Shown piece by piece: positions 1 through 8,205 of a stretch of DNA of 36,868 bases. The stretch's first letter is position 1. Every line of letters starts with the position of its first letter. The position numbers were made by a program, and so were the translations under genes. The notes under the pieces are model-generated. The model saw only the letters and a list, made by a program, of their open reading frames with translations, did no database searches and was not told the DNA's origin. Location: assembly GCA_028291365.1 (NCBI GenBank), contig JAQGIE010000187.1:1-36868 (forward strand), read 5' to 3'. Source of the stretch: Rhodospirillales bacterium. GTDB taxonomy: Bacteria; Pseudomonadota; Alphaproteobacteria; BOG-932; Roseiterribacteraceae.

Positions 1-518
1 GTCGCGGTGGTATCGCGGATCGCGGAGAGGCGGCGATCGGCCGGCGCCATCGCCTCGGTTGCCCCGACGATGGCGCAGCCGACACCGTTGACGACGGGGC
101 GGAACAGCGACGAGTCGGGCCGCGTCACGTAACCGGGAATCGCTTCGAGCTTGTCGATCGTGCCGCCGGTGTGGCCGAGGCCGCGTCCGGCCACCATCGG
201 CACGTAGCCGCCGCACGATGCGACCAGCGGCGCCAGAATCAGGCTCACCTTGTCGCCAATGCCGCCGGTCGAGTGTTTGTCGAGCACCGGACCAGGCAGG
301 TCCCAACGCAGCATCTCGCCCGATCGCGTCATCGCTTCGGTGAGCGCCACCCGCTCGGGCGTGTTCATGCCTTTGAGCAGCACCGCCATCGCAAAAGCCG
401 CAGCTTGGCCTTCGGTCACGCGCCCGTTGGCGATTCCGTCGATGAAGGCGGCGATTTCGCGCGCGTCGAGCGGCTTCCCGTCGCGTTTGGTGCGGATGGT
501 TTCCTGCGGAAGAAACAC
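1..518 (-). CDS. deoA: Thymidine phosphorylase, N-terminal part (cut by window start)
   Basis: Phosphorolysis of thymidine to thymine and deoxyribose-1-phosphate in pyrimidine salvage (family knowledge). The 172 residues visible include the phosphate/nucleoside-binding stretch KHSTGGIGDK (about 81-90) and the family signature AGRGLGHTGGTIDKLE (about 110-125), followed by IPGY. The C-terminal half lies beyond base 1. I chose the GTG at 518-516, 5 nt after the kup stop, with a GAGA-like ribosome binding site inside the last kup codons; no ATG is available nearby. It is the last gene of the tight minus-strand run yggT-folD-corA-kup-deoA. A pyrimidine-nucleoside phosphorylase is the alternative, but the motif spelling is closest to DeoA. 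Confidence 0.9.
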   Translation of the reverse strand, partial: MFLPQETIRTKRDGKPLDAREIAAFIDGIANGRVTEGQAAAFAMAVLLKGMNTPERVALTEAMTRSGEMLRWDLPGPVLDKHSTGGIGDKVSLILAPLVASCGGYVPMVAGRGLGHTGGTIDKLEAIPGYVTRPDSSLFRPVVNGVGCAIVGATEAMAPADRRLSAIRDTTA

Positions 519-523
519 TTGTC

Positions 524-2404
524 TCAGATCTCGATTTGAACGCCGAGTTCGATCACGCGATCAACCGGGATGGAATAGAAGTCGGTGGGACGCGTCTGGA
601 TGCGGAACAGCAACACGAACAGCCGCTCCCGCCACAACGCCATGCCCGGACCCGGCGACGGAATGATCGTCGCATTGCCGAGGAAGTAGGTGAGGTCTTC
701 GCGGTCGATCGCGAGCTTGGCGGCCTTGCCGCGCGCCAGCTGCAGCGGCACGTTGGGACGTTCGGCGAAACCGAAGCGCAGGATCATGCGGGTGAAGCCG
801 TGACCCAACTGCTCGATCTGCTGGCGCTGTCCGTCTGCGCGCGGCTGGTCGAGCGTCTCGACGGTGAGCAGGATGACGTTCTCGTGCAGCACCTTGTTGT
901 GCCGGATGTTGTAGAGCAGCGCCACCGGCGCGCTGTAGGGCTCGGGCGACAGATAGACGGCGGTGCCGGGCACGCGCGCGATGCACTGCCCGTAAAGACT
1001 CTCGAGGAACGATTCGAGGGGCGTCGCGCCTTCGCCCAGCGAACGCGCCACCATTTCGCGGCCGCGGCGCCAGGTCGACATCAAGAGATAGATCGCGATG
1101 CCGATCGCGAGCGGGAACCAGCCGCCCGAGGGAATTTTCAGCGCGTTGGCGCTGAAGAAGACCAACTCGACGCCAAGCAGGCTGCCAACCACGGCCATGC
1201 TGGGCAGCAGCTTCCAATGCCACAGGCCACGAACCACGACCCAGAACAGCAGCGTGTCCACGACCAGCGCGCCGGTGACGGCGAAACCGTACGCATGCGC
1301 CAGCGCGCCCGAAGACCGGAAGCTCAGCACCAGCACGATGACGGCCACGAACAACATCCAGTTGATCTGCGGCACGTAGATCTGGCCCTGCGCCTCGTGC
1401 GAGGTCTGGCGAATGTCGAGACGCGGCAAATAGCCGAGCTGCATCGCCTGCTGGGACAGCGAGAAAGCGCCTGAGATCACCGCCTGGCTGGCGATGACGG
1501 TGGCAGCAGTCGACAGAAGGACAAGTGGCAGCAGCCCCCAATCGGGGGCCAGCAGGAAGAACGGATTCTCGATCGCGCTGGGTTGGGACATGACCAACGC
1601 GCCCTGGCCGAGATAGTTGAGCGTCAAGGCCGGCATGACCAGCCACAGCCACGCGCGCTGGATCGGCGCGCGGCCGAAATGGCCCATGTCGGCGTAGAGC
1701 GCTTCCGCGCCGGTGAAGACCAGCGTGACCGATGCGAAGACGATGAAGGCGGCGAGGCCGTTTTCCTGCAGCAGGCCGACGATCCAGATCGGGTTGAGCG
1801 CGATCAGGATGCGTGGCTCGCGCACGATCTCGAGAACGCCGAGGACCGACAGCGCCGCGAACCAAACGAGCATCACCGGCCCGAACAGGCGGCCGACCTG
1901 CGCCGTGCCCTGGCTCTGCACCATGAACAGCCCGGTCAAAATCGCGAGCGCGATATAGACGACATATTCGTCGAGCGCCGGCGTCACGACTTTGAGACCT
2001 TCGACCGCCGACAGAACCGAGATCGCCGGCGTGATCATGCTGTCGCCGTAGAACAGCGCAGCGCCCGCCATGCCGAGCACGATGACGATCAGGCGCATCC
2101 AGCGATGTTGTGCGGTGCGCAGCGCCAGCGCGGTCATCGCCAGCATGCCGCCTTCGCCCTTGTTGTCGGCGCGCAGCAGCAGCACGACGTATTTCAGCGT
2201 CACGATGATGATCAGCGACCAGAACATGGTCGAGAGAATTCCGAGGACGTTGCCCTCGGTCGGCGGCAAGCCGTGCTCGGAACTGAAACACTCGCGGAAC
2301 GTATAAATCGGGCTGGTGCCGATGTCGCCGAACACGACGCCAAGGGCGGCGAGCGCGATCTGGCGCGCAGAGCCGCCGTGTTCCTGGGGTTTTTCAGAGT
2401 TCAT
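524..2404 (-). CDS. kup: Kup/TrkD-type low-affinity potassium transporter
   Basis: Proton-coupled potassium uptake across the inner membrane (HAK/KUP/KT family). The 626 residues match the usual length of about 620. The N-terminal family signature GVVFGDIGTSPIYTFRECF is at residues 22-40, followed by about twelve hydrophobic segments and then a soluble C-terminal domain from about residue 450. The segment NKGEGGMLAMTALAL, also typical of the family, follows the second membrane segment. Start is the ATG at 2404-2402, 13 nt after the corA stop; the deoA start follows 5 nt after its stop. Co-transcription with corA gives a cation-transport pair within a folate and nucleoside operon. Confidence 0.96.
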   Translation of the reverse strand: MNSEKPQEHGGSARQIALAALGVVFGDIGTSPIYTFRECFSSEHGLPPTEGNVLGILSTMFWSLIIIVTLKYVVLLLRADNKGEGGMLAMTALALRTAQHRWMRLIVIVLGMAGAALFYGDSMITPAISVLSAVEGLKVVTPALDEYVVYIALAILTGLFMVQSQGTAQVGRLFGPVMLVWFAALSVLGVLEIVREPRILIALNPIWIVGLLQENGLAAFIVFASVTLVFTGAEALYADMGHFGRAPIQRAWLWLVMPALTLNYLGQGALVMSQPSAIENPFFLLAPDWGLLPLVLLSTAATVIASQAVISGAFSLSQQAMQLGYLPRLDIRQTSHEAQGQIYVPQINWMLFVAVIVLVLSFRSSGALAHAYGFAVTGALVVDTLLFWVVVRGLWHWKLLPSMAVVGSLLGVELVFFSANALKIPSGGWFPLAIGIAIYLLMSTWRRGREMVARSLGEGATPLESFLESLYGQCIARVPGTAVYLSPEPYSAPVALLYNIRHNKVLHENVILLTVETLDQPRADGQRQQIEQLGHGFTRMILRFGFAERPNVPLQLARGKAAKLAIDREDLTYFLGNATIIPSPGPGMALWRERLFVLLFRIQTRPTDFYSIPVDRVIELGVQIEI

Positions 2405-2417
2405 GAATATCTGGGGA

Positions 2418-3401
2418 TCAGAGCCAGCCGCGCCGGCGGAACCACCACAGCGGCAGTATCGCGGTCGAGACCATCAGGAGCAATGCGTAGGGATAGCCCC
2501 ACGCCCAGTCCAACTCCGGCATGTGTTTGAAGTTCATGCCGTACAACGTGCCGATCAGAGTCGGCGGGAAGAATGCGATCGACGCCACGGTGAAGATCTT
2601 GACGATCTCGTTCTGCTCGACGCTGACGAGACCAAGCGTTGCATCGAGCAGGAAGGCGAGGCGGTTCGACATGTTGTCGGCCTGCGCCGCCAGGGACTGC
2701 AGGTCGCGCGTCACGGTCTTCAAGCGGTTGCGCGCGTCCTTGTCCTGGCCGATGGGCGTCGCGGATACGGCGTAGACCGTCAGACGCTCGTACCCCGACA
2801 GGCTGTCGCGCAGCATGCCCACCAGTTCGGCGGCACGGCCGACATCGGTCAGAACCATGCGATATTGTTTGCTGCGGCTCATCCGCTTGTTGCCGTGGCC
2901 GTGCGGCGCGAAAATCGAATGGCTCAACCGGTCGACGCGCGCCGAAAGCATTTCGAGCACGTCGGCACCGCGATCAACCACCGACTCCAGCAGCGACGCG
3001 AGCGTGTTCTCGGGCGTCAGCACCAGCACCGGATGCCGGACGCAGCGCGCCGCCAGCAGCGGCAGGAATTTCGGTTCGATATAGCGCAGCGTGACGAGGT
3101 GCTTCGGCGTCAGCACGTACGTGATGGGGCCGATCTGCGGCTCGTCCGTCTCCCACTGCGCCGTCGTCAGCGACGTCATGTAATGGACGCCGTTTTCGAC
3201 ATAGAGGCGCGACGAGACCTGGATCTCTTCCATGTCGGCCTTGGTCGGCAACTCGATGCCGAGCAGCTGCGCGACGTGCAACCGTTCTTCGTCGCTCGGC
3301 CGCAACAGGTCGATCCAGACGGTGCCCTCAGGCAGCGAATCTTCCAGCGACAGGACGTGCTGGTCGACCTTGTTGCCGCTCGGGACATAGGCGGTGATCA
3401 C
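2418..3401 (-). CDS. corA: CorA-type magnesium/divalent cation channel
   Basis: Pentameric inner-membrane Mg2+ (Co2+, Ni2+) channel. The 327 residues consist of a soluble N-terminal funnel, a long helical region (about 170-265) and two C-terminal membrane helices. The signature GMN triplet is at 288-290 (LYGMNF), followed by an acidic loop (PELDW) and the second helix ending in basic residues (WWFRRRGWL). Start is GTG at 3401-3399: its Shine-Dalgarno AAGGAGGA is formed by the last codons of folD (Leu-Lys-Glu-Asp-stop), only 3 nt separating the folD stop from this start. Translation is therefore probably coupled to folD. Confidence 0.96.
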   Translation of the reverse strand: MITAYVPSGNKVDQHVLSLEDSLPEGTVWIDLLRPSDEERLHVAQLLGIELPTKADMEEIQVSSRLYVENGVHYMTSLTTAQWETDEPQIGPITYVLTPKHLVTLRYIEPKFLPLLAARCVRHPVLVLTPENTLASLLESVVDRGADVLEMLSARVDRLSHSIFAPHGHGNKRMSRSKQYRMVLTDVGRAAELVGMLRDSLSGYERLTVYAVSATPIGQDKDARNRLKTVTRDLQSLAAQADNMSNRLAFLLDATLGLVSVEQNEIVKIFTVASIAFFPPTLIGTLYGMNFKHMPELDWAWGYPYALLLMVSTAILPLWWFRRRGWL

Positions 3402-3404
3402 GGC

Positions 3405-4316
3405 CTAGTCCTCCTTCAGCGACCAGCGCGGCGGCATCTCGCCATGTCGGCGATGCGCCGCGACCGCGGTGTTGGCGAGCAAGCAGGCGATCGTCATCGG
3501 GCCGACGCCGCCCGGGACCGGCGTGATGGCGCCGGCGACCTGCAACGCTTCGTCGTAGGCAACGTCACCGACCAGGCGCGCCCTTTGCTCCCCCGAGGGT
3601 CCGTTCTCGACGACGCGGTTGATGCCGACATCGATCACGACGGCACCCGGCGCGATCCAGTCGCCGCGTACGAAATCGGCTTGGCCGATGGCGGCGACGA
3701 GGATCTCGGCGCGGCGGGATTCTTCGGGCAGGTCGCGCGTCTTCGAATGCGCGACGGTGACGGTCGCGTTGGCCTGCGTCAGCAATTGCGCGATGGGACG
3801 GCCGACCAGCGCCGAACGTCCGATCACCAGCGCGCGCTTGCCGGCGAGATCGCCGATCGCGGCGTCGAGCAGCAACATGCAGCCGAGCGGCGTGCACGGA
3901 ACCAGACCGGGACGGCCGGCGGCGAGGCGCCCGACATTCTCGATCGTCAGCCCGTCAACATCCTTCTCAGGCGAGATGGCGGCGATGATCGGCGCCGGGT
4001 CCAAATGACGCGGCAGCGGCAGCTGCACCAGAATTCCGTCGACCGACGGATCGCGATTGAGCAGCGCGACCTGCGCGAGCAGCGCGTCCTGTGTCGTGTC
4101 CGCCGACAGACGATGTTCGATCGAACGCATCCCCGCACCTTCGGTCGCTTTGACCTTGTTGCGGACATAGACCTGGCTTGCGGCGTCGTCGCCGACCAGT
4201 ACGACTGCAAGACCAGGGGCTGGACGGCCGCGGCGAATCAGGCCGGCGACCGCATCTGCGACCTGCGCGCGCAGTTTCGCCGCGTAGGCCTTGCCGTCGA
4301 GAATCTGGGCGGGCAC
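3405..4316 (-). CDS. folD: Bifunctional methylenetetrahydrofolate dehydrogenase / methenyltetrahydrofolate cyclohydrolase
   Basis: Interconverts 5,10-methylene-, methenyl- and 10-formyl-tetrahydrofolate with NADP+ in the cytosol. The catalytic Tyr50 and Lys54 (YVRNK) and Asp121 (KDVDG) sit at exactly the E. coli numbers. VQLPLP (97-102), PCTP and the C-terminal [10 protein letters not shown] are also present, and the Rossmann segment is [11 protein letters not shown]. Length 303 is slightly above the usual 285-300 because of a basic C-terminal tail, which also encodes the corA ribosome binding site. Start is GTG at 4316-4314, 15 nt after the yggT-like stop. Confidence 0.97.
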   Translation of the reverse strand: MPAQILDGKAYAAKLRAQVADAVAGLIRRGRPAPGLAVVLVGDDAASQVYVRNKVKATEGAGMRSIEHRLSADTTQDALLAQVALLNRDPSVDGILVQLPLPRHLDPAPIIAAISPEKDVDGLTIENVGRLAAGRPGLVPCTPLGCMLLLDAAIGDLAGKRALVIGRSALVGRPIAQLLTQANATVTVAHSKTRDLPEESRRAEILVAAIGQADFVRGDWIAPGAVVIDVGINRVVENGPSGEQRARLVGDVAYDEALQVAGAITPVPGGVGPMTIACLLANTAVAAHRRHGEMPPRWSLKED

Positions 4317-4331
4317 GGGCGTGGGTCCGGC

Positions 4332-4625
4332 TCAGCCCAAGAGAAGGGCGCCGCCGTACAGCACGATCGCGCGCTGGATCAGCCAGATGATCAGCAGCGC
4401 GACCAGCGGCGACAGATCCAGCCCGCCCAGATCGGGCAGCACGCGCCGCAACGGCCGCAGGAACGGCTCGGTGATGCGATAGAGGAAATCGCCGATCTGC
4501 CAGACGACCCGGTTGCGTCGGTTCACGACGTCGAGTGCGACGAGCCAGGAGAAGATCACGGCGGCGAACAGCAGGTACTGCGCGATCTGAAGGATCACGA
4601 GCACGAGCTCGAGGAGGAGTTGCAT
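4332..4625 (-). CDS. YggT-family integral membrane protein
   Basis: A 97-residue membrane protein with the YggT layout: an N-terminal hydrophobic helix (about 3-28), a basic amphipathic linker containing the typical PFLRPLRRVLPDLGGLDLSP (about 54-73), and a second hydrophobic helix (about 73-92). Family members are linked to cell-envelope or osmotic functions, but the biochemical role is not settled. It heads the folD-corA-kup-deoA run. The ATG at 4625-4623 is preceded on the minus strand by a GATG/CAGATG-like sequence and no strong Shine-Dalgarno. Confidence 0.9.
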   Translation of the reverse strand: MQLLLELVLVILQIAQYLLFAAVIFSWLVALDVVNRRNRVVWQIGDFLYRITEPFLRPLRRVLPDLGGLDLSPLVALLIIWLIQRAIVLYGGALLLG

Positions 4626-4743
4626 CTGGGGATTTTTGAGCCGTTTCGAGGCGCCAGGAAGCTAGTCCCGCCCCCGGACCAAGTCCAGCGAAGCGCGGCC
4701 GCTTGCCGCCACTGGCTGCGTTGCGTTGGCGTCCGTCCGGGCC

Positions 4744-4772
4744 TTGACCCCCCAAAGACGCATCGCCATAGT
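4744..4772 (+). promoter_or_regulatory. Candidate sigma-70 promoter of tRNA-Ala
   Basis: TTGACC at 4744-4749 and CATAGT at 4767-4772, separated by 17 nt, lie 44-72 bp upstream of the tRNA. The -35 is a close consensus match and the -10 is weak. It is assigned by position and spacing only. Confidence 0.45.
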
Positions 4773-4815
4773 CCGGCCCTCTCGCGGCAGGCCCCCCTGC
4801 CGACGGGCCGGGAAC

Positions 4816-4890
<75 letters not shown>

Positions 4891-4891
<1 letters not shown>

Positions 4892-4917
4892 ACCTTCGCT
4901 GCGAAGCAGTGAAGGTT
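4891..4917 (+). repeat. Palindrome A1a abutting the tRNA-Ala CCA end
   Basis: Hairpin of 12 pairs including one G-T: arms AACCTTC/GAAGGTT, then G-T, then CTGC/GCAG around a GAA loop. The centre reads GCGAAGC, a sequence known to form unusually stable DNA mini-hairpins. The stem gains a further pair, C4890 (in the CCA) with G4918. It could serve as a tRNA 3' trailer or terminator structure, or as a mobile-repeat end. Confidence 0.85.
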
Positions 4918-4946
4918 GTCCTCCGAAGCCCTTGGCGAAGGAGGAC
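4918..4946 (+). repeat. Core hairpin, copy 1 (array A)
   Basis: A 29-nt structure with outer stem GTCCTCC/GGAGGAC, a symmetric GAA/GAA internal loop, and inner stem GCC/GGC with loop CTT. Same core as at 4991, 24257, 24327 and 24440. Confidence 0.9.
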
Positions 4947-4963
4947 CGCATCCCGTGCCCTGC

Positions 4964-4990
4964 AACCTTCGCTGCGCAGCAGTGAAGGTT
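4964..4990 (+). repeat. Palindrome A2a, second copy of A1a
   Basis: A 27-nt palindrome with the same arms, AACCTTC/GAAGGTT, as 4891-4917. It differs by one centre base (GCGCAGC instead of GCGAAGC) and lies 17 nt after the first unit. Together with the following core hairpin it forms a second direct unit of the array. Confidence 0.9.
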
Positions 4991-5018
4991 GTCCTCCGAA
5001 GCCTTGGCGAAGGAGGAC
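4991..5018 (+). repeat. Core hairpin, copy 2 (array A)
   Basis: A 28-nt copy of the core: outer stem GTCCTCC/GGAGGAC, GAA/GAA internal loop, inner GCC/GGC with a TT loop. It is one base shorter than copy 1 in the loop. 5019-5141 contains no further copy and no gene that I can support. Confidence 0.9.
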
Positions 5019-5141
5019 AATTTCGGCCGATATCCCTCCACGACCAGTCTGAAAAATCACACGTGACCCGCGGGTAAAGCCCGTGGTTTATCCTTTCCTT
5101 ACCGTTGCCGCTCGATGTTCCGGGCTCGTGGGAGGAATGGA

Positions 5142-5534
5142 ATGGTCGAGCTGAATCTGGACGAGATCGAACGCGACGCGCGCGAAGGCGAGGGAGTCAC
5201 CTGGGCTGTCCGGGCCGCCGCTGAAACCGTCAAAGGCCGCGAGGTCGGCCCGTGGTTCATTGATGCCGACGGCGAATCGGTCGGCCTGTTCTACCGCCAC
5301 GACGACGCCCGGCGCGCCGTCGCGACTCGCGAAGAAATCCTGGCGCTGGTCGGCGAGGTGCGCCGCCTGCGAGCCGCGCTCGGCAATGCGAGGGTCGAGA
5401 CGCCGCTGCCGGCGTCGGCCTCGTCGGTGCCGGTACCGGCACCGGCCGGCGATCCCGACGCGATCAACCCGTTTCTCGCGGCCCGCGCGGCCACCCGCTC
5501 GCGCAAACGCGCGACGCCTGCCGACGACGAGTAA
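5142..5534 (+). CDS. Hypothetical protein, small soluble
   Basis: A 130-residue protein I do not recognise. It is acidic at the N-terminus (MVELNLDEIERDAREGEG), then has a compact region with FIDADGESVGLFYRHDDARRAV (about 39-60), a helical stretch (TREEILALVGEVRRLRAAL, about 62-80), an Ala/Pro-rich linker and a basic tail (ATRSRKRATP). No signal peptide or membrane segment. The ATG at 5142 has GGAGG 6 nt upstream; an in-frame upstream ATG at 5115 lacks a ribosome binding site. It is convergent with the gene at 5582-5902. Confidence 0.7.
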   Translation: MVELNLDEIERDAREGEGVTWAVRAAAETVKGREVGPWFIDADGESVGLFYRHDDARRAVATREEILALVGEVRRLRAALGNARVETPLPASASSVPVPAPAGDPDAINPFLAARAATRSRKRATPADDE

Positions 5535-5540
5535 AAGCCG

Positions 5541-5565
5541 GGCCCCTGCCGTTTCAGGAGGGGCC
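5541..5565. terminator. Candidate bidirectional hairpin between convergent genes
   Basis: Inverted repeat GGCCCCT (5541-5547) / AGGGGCC (5559-5565) in the 47-bp gap between two convergent genes. There is no T-run on either side, so a terminator role is inferred from position and stem strength only. Confidence 0.35.
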
Positions 5566-5581
5566 GGCCCAGCTCCTGCTC

Positions 5582-5902
5582 TCAGTTATTGCTGCCCGGC
5601 GCGCCCGTACGGGGCGCGGTGGCGCGTGCGCCGGTCTCCGGCACGCGCCGCGGCTCGCCGCCCAGGGCGCGGATCGCCTGTTCGGCGTCGTCGCGCGCCA
5701 GGCCCAGCCCGACCAGCGCGTCCGTTAGGGTCGGTGCCAGGGCCGGTTCGCTGCCCGCGTCCGACGAGGGCAGGACGCGCCACCCATCCGGACGCGGCGT
5801 GGCCGTGCCCATATGCCGGATGCCCGATACGACTTCGAAATATTCACCGCTGCGCTCGACGCACCAGCCGCCGCCGCGCCAGACTCTTTGAGCTTGTTCC
5901 AT
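5582..5902 (-). CDS. Hypothetical protein, small soluble
   Basis: A 106-residue protein without a recognised domain. The N-terminal half (VWRGGGWCVERSGEYFEVVS, about 7-26) looks like a small beta-rich fold. The middle (PTLTDALVGLGLARDDAEQAIRALG) is helical, and the C-terminus is a Pro/Ala/Arg-rich disordered tail. I chose the internal ATG at 5902-5900 over the upstream one at 5965, because the extra N-terminus is Arg/Ser-rich and without features. It is divergent from the DUF427 gene across a 97-bp gap. Confidence 0.6.
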   Translation of the reverse strand: MEQAQRVWRGGGWCVERSGEYFEVVSGIRHMGTATPRPDGWRVLPSSDAGSEPALAPTLTDALVGLGLARDDAEQAIRALGGEPRRVPETGARATAPRTGAPGSNN

Positions 5903-5999
5903 CCCAGCAGAACGCTTCGGCAGGCTACGGGTTCTGCGGCTGGACGCACGCACCTCGCGACCCATCTTCTGCCCCGATCGTTGAATGGAGAGCAGTTGT

Positions 6000-6284
6000 A
6001 TGGCGCGTGCGAAGTGGAAAAGTCAGATCCTGGCCGAAAGCGACAAGGTCGAGATCCTCGAAGGCAATCTCTATTTTCCGGCCGACACGCTTCGCCAGGA
6101 ATTCTTCAGGGACAGCAAGACCACGACCGTGTGCCCATGGAAGGGCACCGCCAGCTATTACGACGTGATCGTCGACGGCGAAGTGAACAAGGATGCCGCC
6201 TGGGTCTATCGCGAGCCCAAGCGCGCCGCGGCCAACATCGCCGGCCATATCGCCTTCTGGCGCGGCGTTGAGGTCGAGCGATGA
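6000..6284 (+). CDS. DUF427 domain protein
   Basis: A 94-residue single-domain protein of the DUF427 family (beta-barrel fold, function not established). Typical elements are visible: ILAESDKVEILEGNLYFP (about 10-27), the CPWKGTASYYDV motif (about 45-56), and the C-terminal AWVYREPKRAAANIAGHIAFWRGVEVE. The ATG at 6000 has GGAGAG upstream, better than the in-frame ATG at 5985. Its stop overlaps the gabD start (ATGA at 6281-6284), so the two are probably translationally coupled. Confidence 0.9.
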   Translation: MARAKWKSQILAESDKVEILEGNLYFPADTLRQEFFRDSKTTTVCPWKGTASYYDVIVDGEVNKDAAWVYREPKRAAANIAGHIAFWRGVEVER

Positions 6285-7756
6285 ACGTCCCTTACCCGCG
6301 CGGAATCGTGCCTGGTCTCCGCGACAGCGACCTGCTGCGCGACCGTTGTTATGTCGGCGGCGAGTGGATCGCCGCCGCCGAGTCGATTCCGGTGGTGAAT
6401 CCCGCCACCGGCGAAGCGATCTCGACCGTGCCGAAACTTGGTGCCGACGAAACGCGGCGCGCCATCGACGCGGCCCATCGCGCCTTCGGCACGTGGAGCC
6501 GCGAAACCGCCAAGGCGCGCGCCATCGTGCTGCGCCGCTGGTTCGATCTCATCGTCGCGTCAGCGGACGATCTGGCGCGCATCATGACGGCCGAACAGGG
6601 CAAGCCGCTCGCCGAAGCCAAGGGCGAGATCCTCTACGCCGCGTCGTTCATCGAATGGTTTGCCGAGCAGGGCAAACGCATCGACGGTGATGTGCTGCAA
6701 TCGCCGCTGGCCGACAAGCGTATCCTGGTCTTCAAGCAGCCGGTCGGCGTCTGCGCCGCGATCACGCCGTGGAATTTTCCGGCCGCGATGATCACGCGCA
6801 AAGTCGGCCCGGCGCTCGCGGCCGGCTGCACGATGGTGGTGAAGCCGGCGACGCAGACACCGCTGACCGCGCTTGCGCTGGCCGTGCTCGCCGAACGCGC
6901 CGGCCTGCCCACGGGCGTGCTGTCGGTCGTCACCGGCAGCGCCAAGGCGATCGGCGGCGAGATGACCAGCAACCGGCTGGTCAGGAAGGTCACCTTCACC
7001 GGCTCGACCGAAGTCGGCAAACAGCTGATGGTGCAAGCCGCCGGCACAATGAAGAAGCTGTCGATGGAGCTCGGCGGCAACGCGCCGTTCCTGGTCTTCG
7101 ACGACGCCGATCTCGATCAGGCGGTCGTCGGCGCGGTGGCGTCGAAATTCCGCAACACCGGACAGACCTGCGTCTGCGCCAATCGCATCCTGGTGCAGGA
7201 CGGCGTCTATGACGTCTTCGCCGACAAGCTCGCCAAGGAAATCGCCAAACTTAAAGTCGGCAACGGATTCGACGATGGCGTCGGGCAGGGGCCGTTGATC
7301 GACGCGCACGCAGTGGCGAAGGTCGAAGAACACGTCGCCGACGCGGTCGCGCACGGCGCCAAGGTGAAGCTCGGCGGCAAGCGTCACGCACTCGGCGGCA
7401 CGTTCTATGAACCGACCTTGCTGACCGGCGTGACGCCGGTGATGAAAGTCGCGCGCGAGGAAACCTTCGGTCCCGTGGCGCCCCTGTTCCGCTTCAAGAC
7501 CGAAGAAGAGGGCATCGCGCTCGCCAACGACACCGAGTTCGGTCTGGCGTCGTATTTCTACGCCCGCGACGTTGCGCGCGTGTTCCGCGTCGCCGAGCGG
7601 CTCGAAGCGGGCATCGTCGGCGTCAATACCGGCATCATCTCGAACGAGGTGGCGCCGTTCGGCGGCGTCAAGGAATCGGGCCTCGGACGCGAAGGCTCGA
7701 AATACGGCATCGACGACTATCTCGAGCTCAAGGCGGTGACGCTGGGCGGGCTCTGA
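6281..7756 (+). CDS. gabD: NAD(P)-dependent succinate-semialdehyde dehydrogenase (GabD type)
   Basis: Oxidises succinate semialdehyde to succinate at the end of the GABA shunt. The 491 residues are standard for class-I aldehyde dehydrogenases. The catalytic Asn165 (PWNFP), Glu263 (MELGGNAP) and Cys297 (NTGQTC) are all present. FTGSTEVGK (239-247) forms the cofactor site. The second cysteine at 299 (TCVCANR) matches the redox-sensitive C-x-C seen in GabD enzymes. Substrate is by family resemblance, and a related semialdehyde is possible. The 3' end overlaps the small antisense membrane-protein gene by 29 bp. Confidence 0.92.
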   Translation: MNVPYPRGIVPGLRDSDLLRDRCYVGGEWIAAAESIPVVNPATGEAISTVPKLGADETRRAIDAAHRAFGTWSRETAKARAIVLRRWFDLIVASADDLARIMTAEQGKPLAEAKGEILYAASFIEWFAEQGKRIDGDVLQSPLADKRILVFKQPVGVCAAITPWNFPAAMITRKVGPALAAGCTMVVKPATQTPLTALALAVLAERAGLPTGVLSVVTGSAKAIGGEMTSNRLVRKVTFTGSTEVGKQLMVQAAGTMKKLSMELGGNAPFLVFDDADLDQAVVGAVASKFRNTGQTCVCANRILVQDGVYDVFADKLAKEIAKLKVGNGFDDGVGQGPLIDAHAVAKVEEHVADAVAHGAKVKLGGKRHALGGTFYEPTLLTGVTPVMKVAREETFGPVAPLFRFKTEEEGIALANDTEFGLASYFYARDVARVFRVAERLEAGIVGVNTGIISNEVAPFGGVKESGLGREGSKYGIDDYLELKAVTLGGL

Positions 7757-7928
7757 CGCGCAGTCGCTGAAAGATCAGGCCAAGCTGCGCCAGGCCGAAT
7801 GTCACGACGATCAGCGCCAGATCGAGGGGCAGAAACTCGAGCAGCAGACACACCCCGACCGTGATCGCGATGACGCGGCCGGCGGCTCGCAGGCGGGCTC
7901 GAATCGTCTTCTTCGGCGGCTCGGTCAC
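7728..7928 (-). CDS. Small single-pass membrane protein
   Basis: A 66-residue reading frame with a basic N-terminus (PPKKTIRARLRAAGR), one or two hydrophobic stretches (VIAITVGVCLLLEFLPLDLALIVVTFGLAQLGLIF, about 19-53) and a basic tail. Codon use is G/C-ending as in neighbours, and the layout is inside-positive at both ends, which argues that it is real. The GTG start at 7928 has only a weak, very close AAAGG. It is convergent with gabD and overlaps its last 29 bases. No family is recognised. Confidence 0.5.
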   Translation of the reverse strand: MTEPPKKTIRARLRAAGRVIAITVGVCLLLEFLPLDLALIVVTFGLAQLGLIFQRLRVRARPASPP

Positions 7929-8086
7929 GGCCTTTCATGCCTTGGATCGGCCGATCCCGCCACAAGCTGGAATGCGCGGACCGGGAAGCGGCGGCTTTGC
8001 GCAGCTTTCCGACAGTCCTGCCCGCATCGCGCGCAACCTTTGATCAGCGCTTTTTTCACGCTTCCGACCGGCGCGCGGCTCGGCTA

Positions 8087-8116
8087 GTACCAATGCTCCC
8101 TGGGGGAAGTTGGTAC
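8087..8116 (+). promoter_or_regulatory. Leader dyad 1 upstream of the transsulfuration operon
   Basis: GTACCAA (8087-8093) pairs with TTGGTAC (8110-8116), with an inner TCCC/GGGA in the loop. It is followed by an overlapping smaller dyad, ACGTCG (8115-8120) / CGACGT (8128-8133). The two hairpins share bases 8115-8116, so they may be mutually exclusive. It matches no riboswitch class I know. Confidence 0.4.
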
Positions 8117-8141
8117 GTCGTTTCTTGCGACGTGTGGTGAT

Positions 8142-8157
8142 CGCCTGGCGCCAGGCG
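8142..8157. promoter_or_regulatory. 16-bp perfect palindrome upstream of the transsulfuration operon
   Basis: CGCCTGGC followed by its exact complement GCCAGGCG, 48 bp before the GTG start of the CBS gene. It could be an operator for a dimeric regulator or a third leader hairpin. Confidence 0.45.
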
Positions 8158-8205
8158 CTGCGGCACCCGCTCAGCAACTCCTGCCCATTCGGAGTCTACC
8201 CACCC

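Noticed and set aside
3407-3419. TAGTCCTCCTTCAGC resembling one arm of the tRNA-linked hairpin
   Set aside because: It is the folD C-terminus and corA ribosome binding site. There is no complementary arm, so the likeness is chance.
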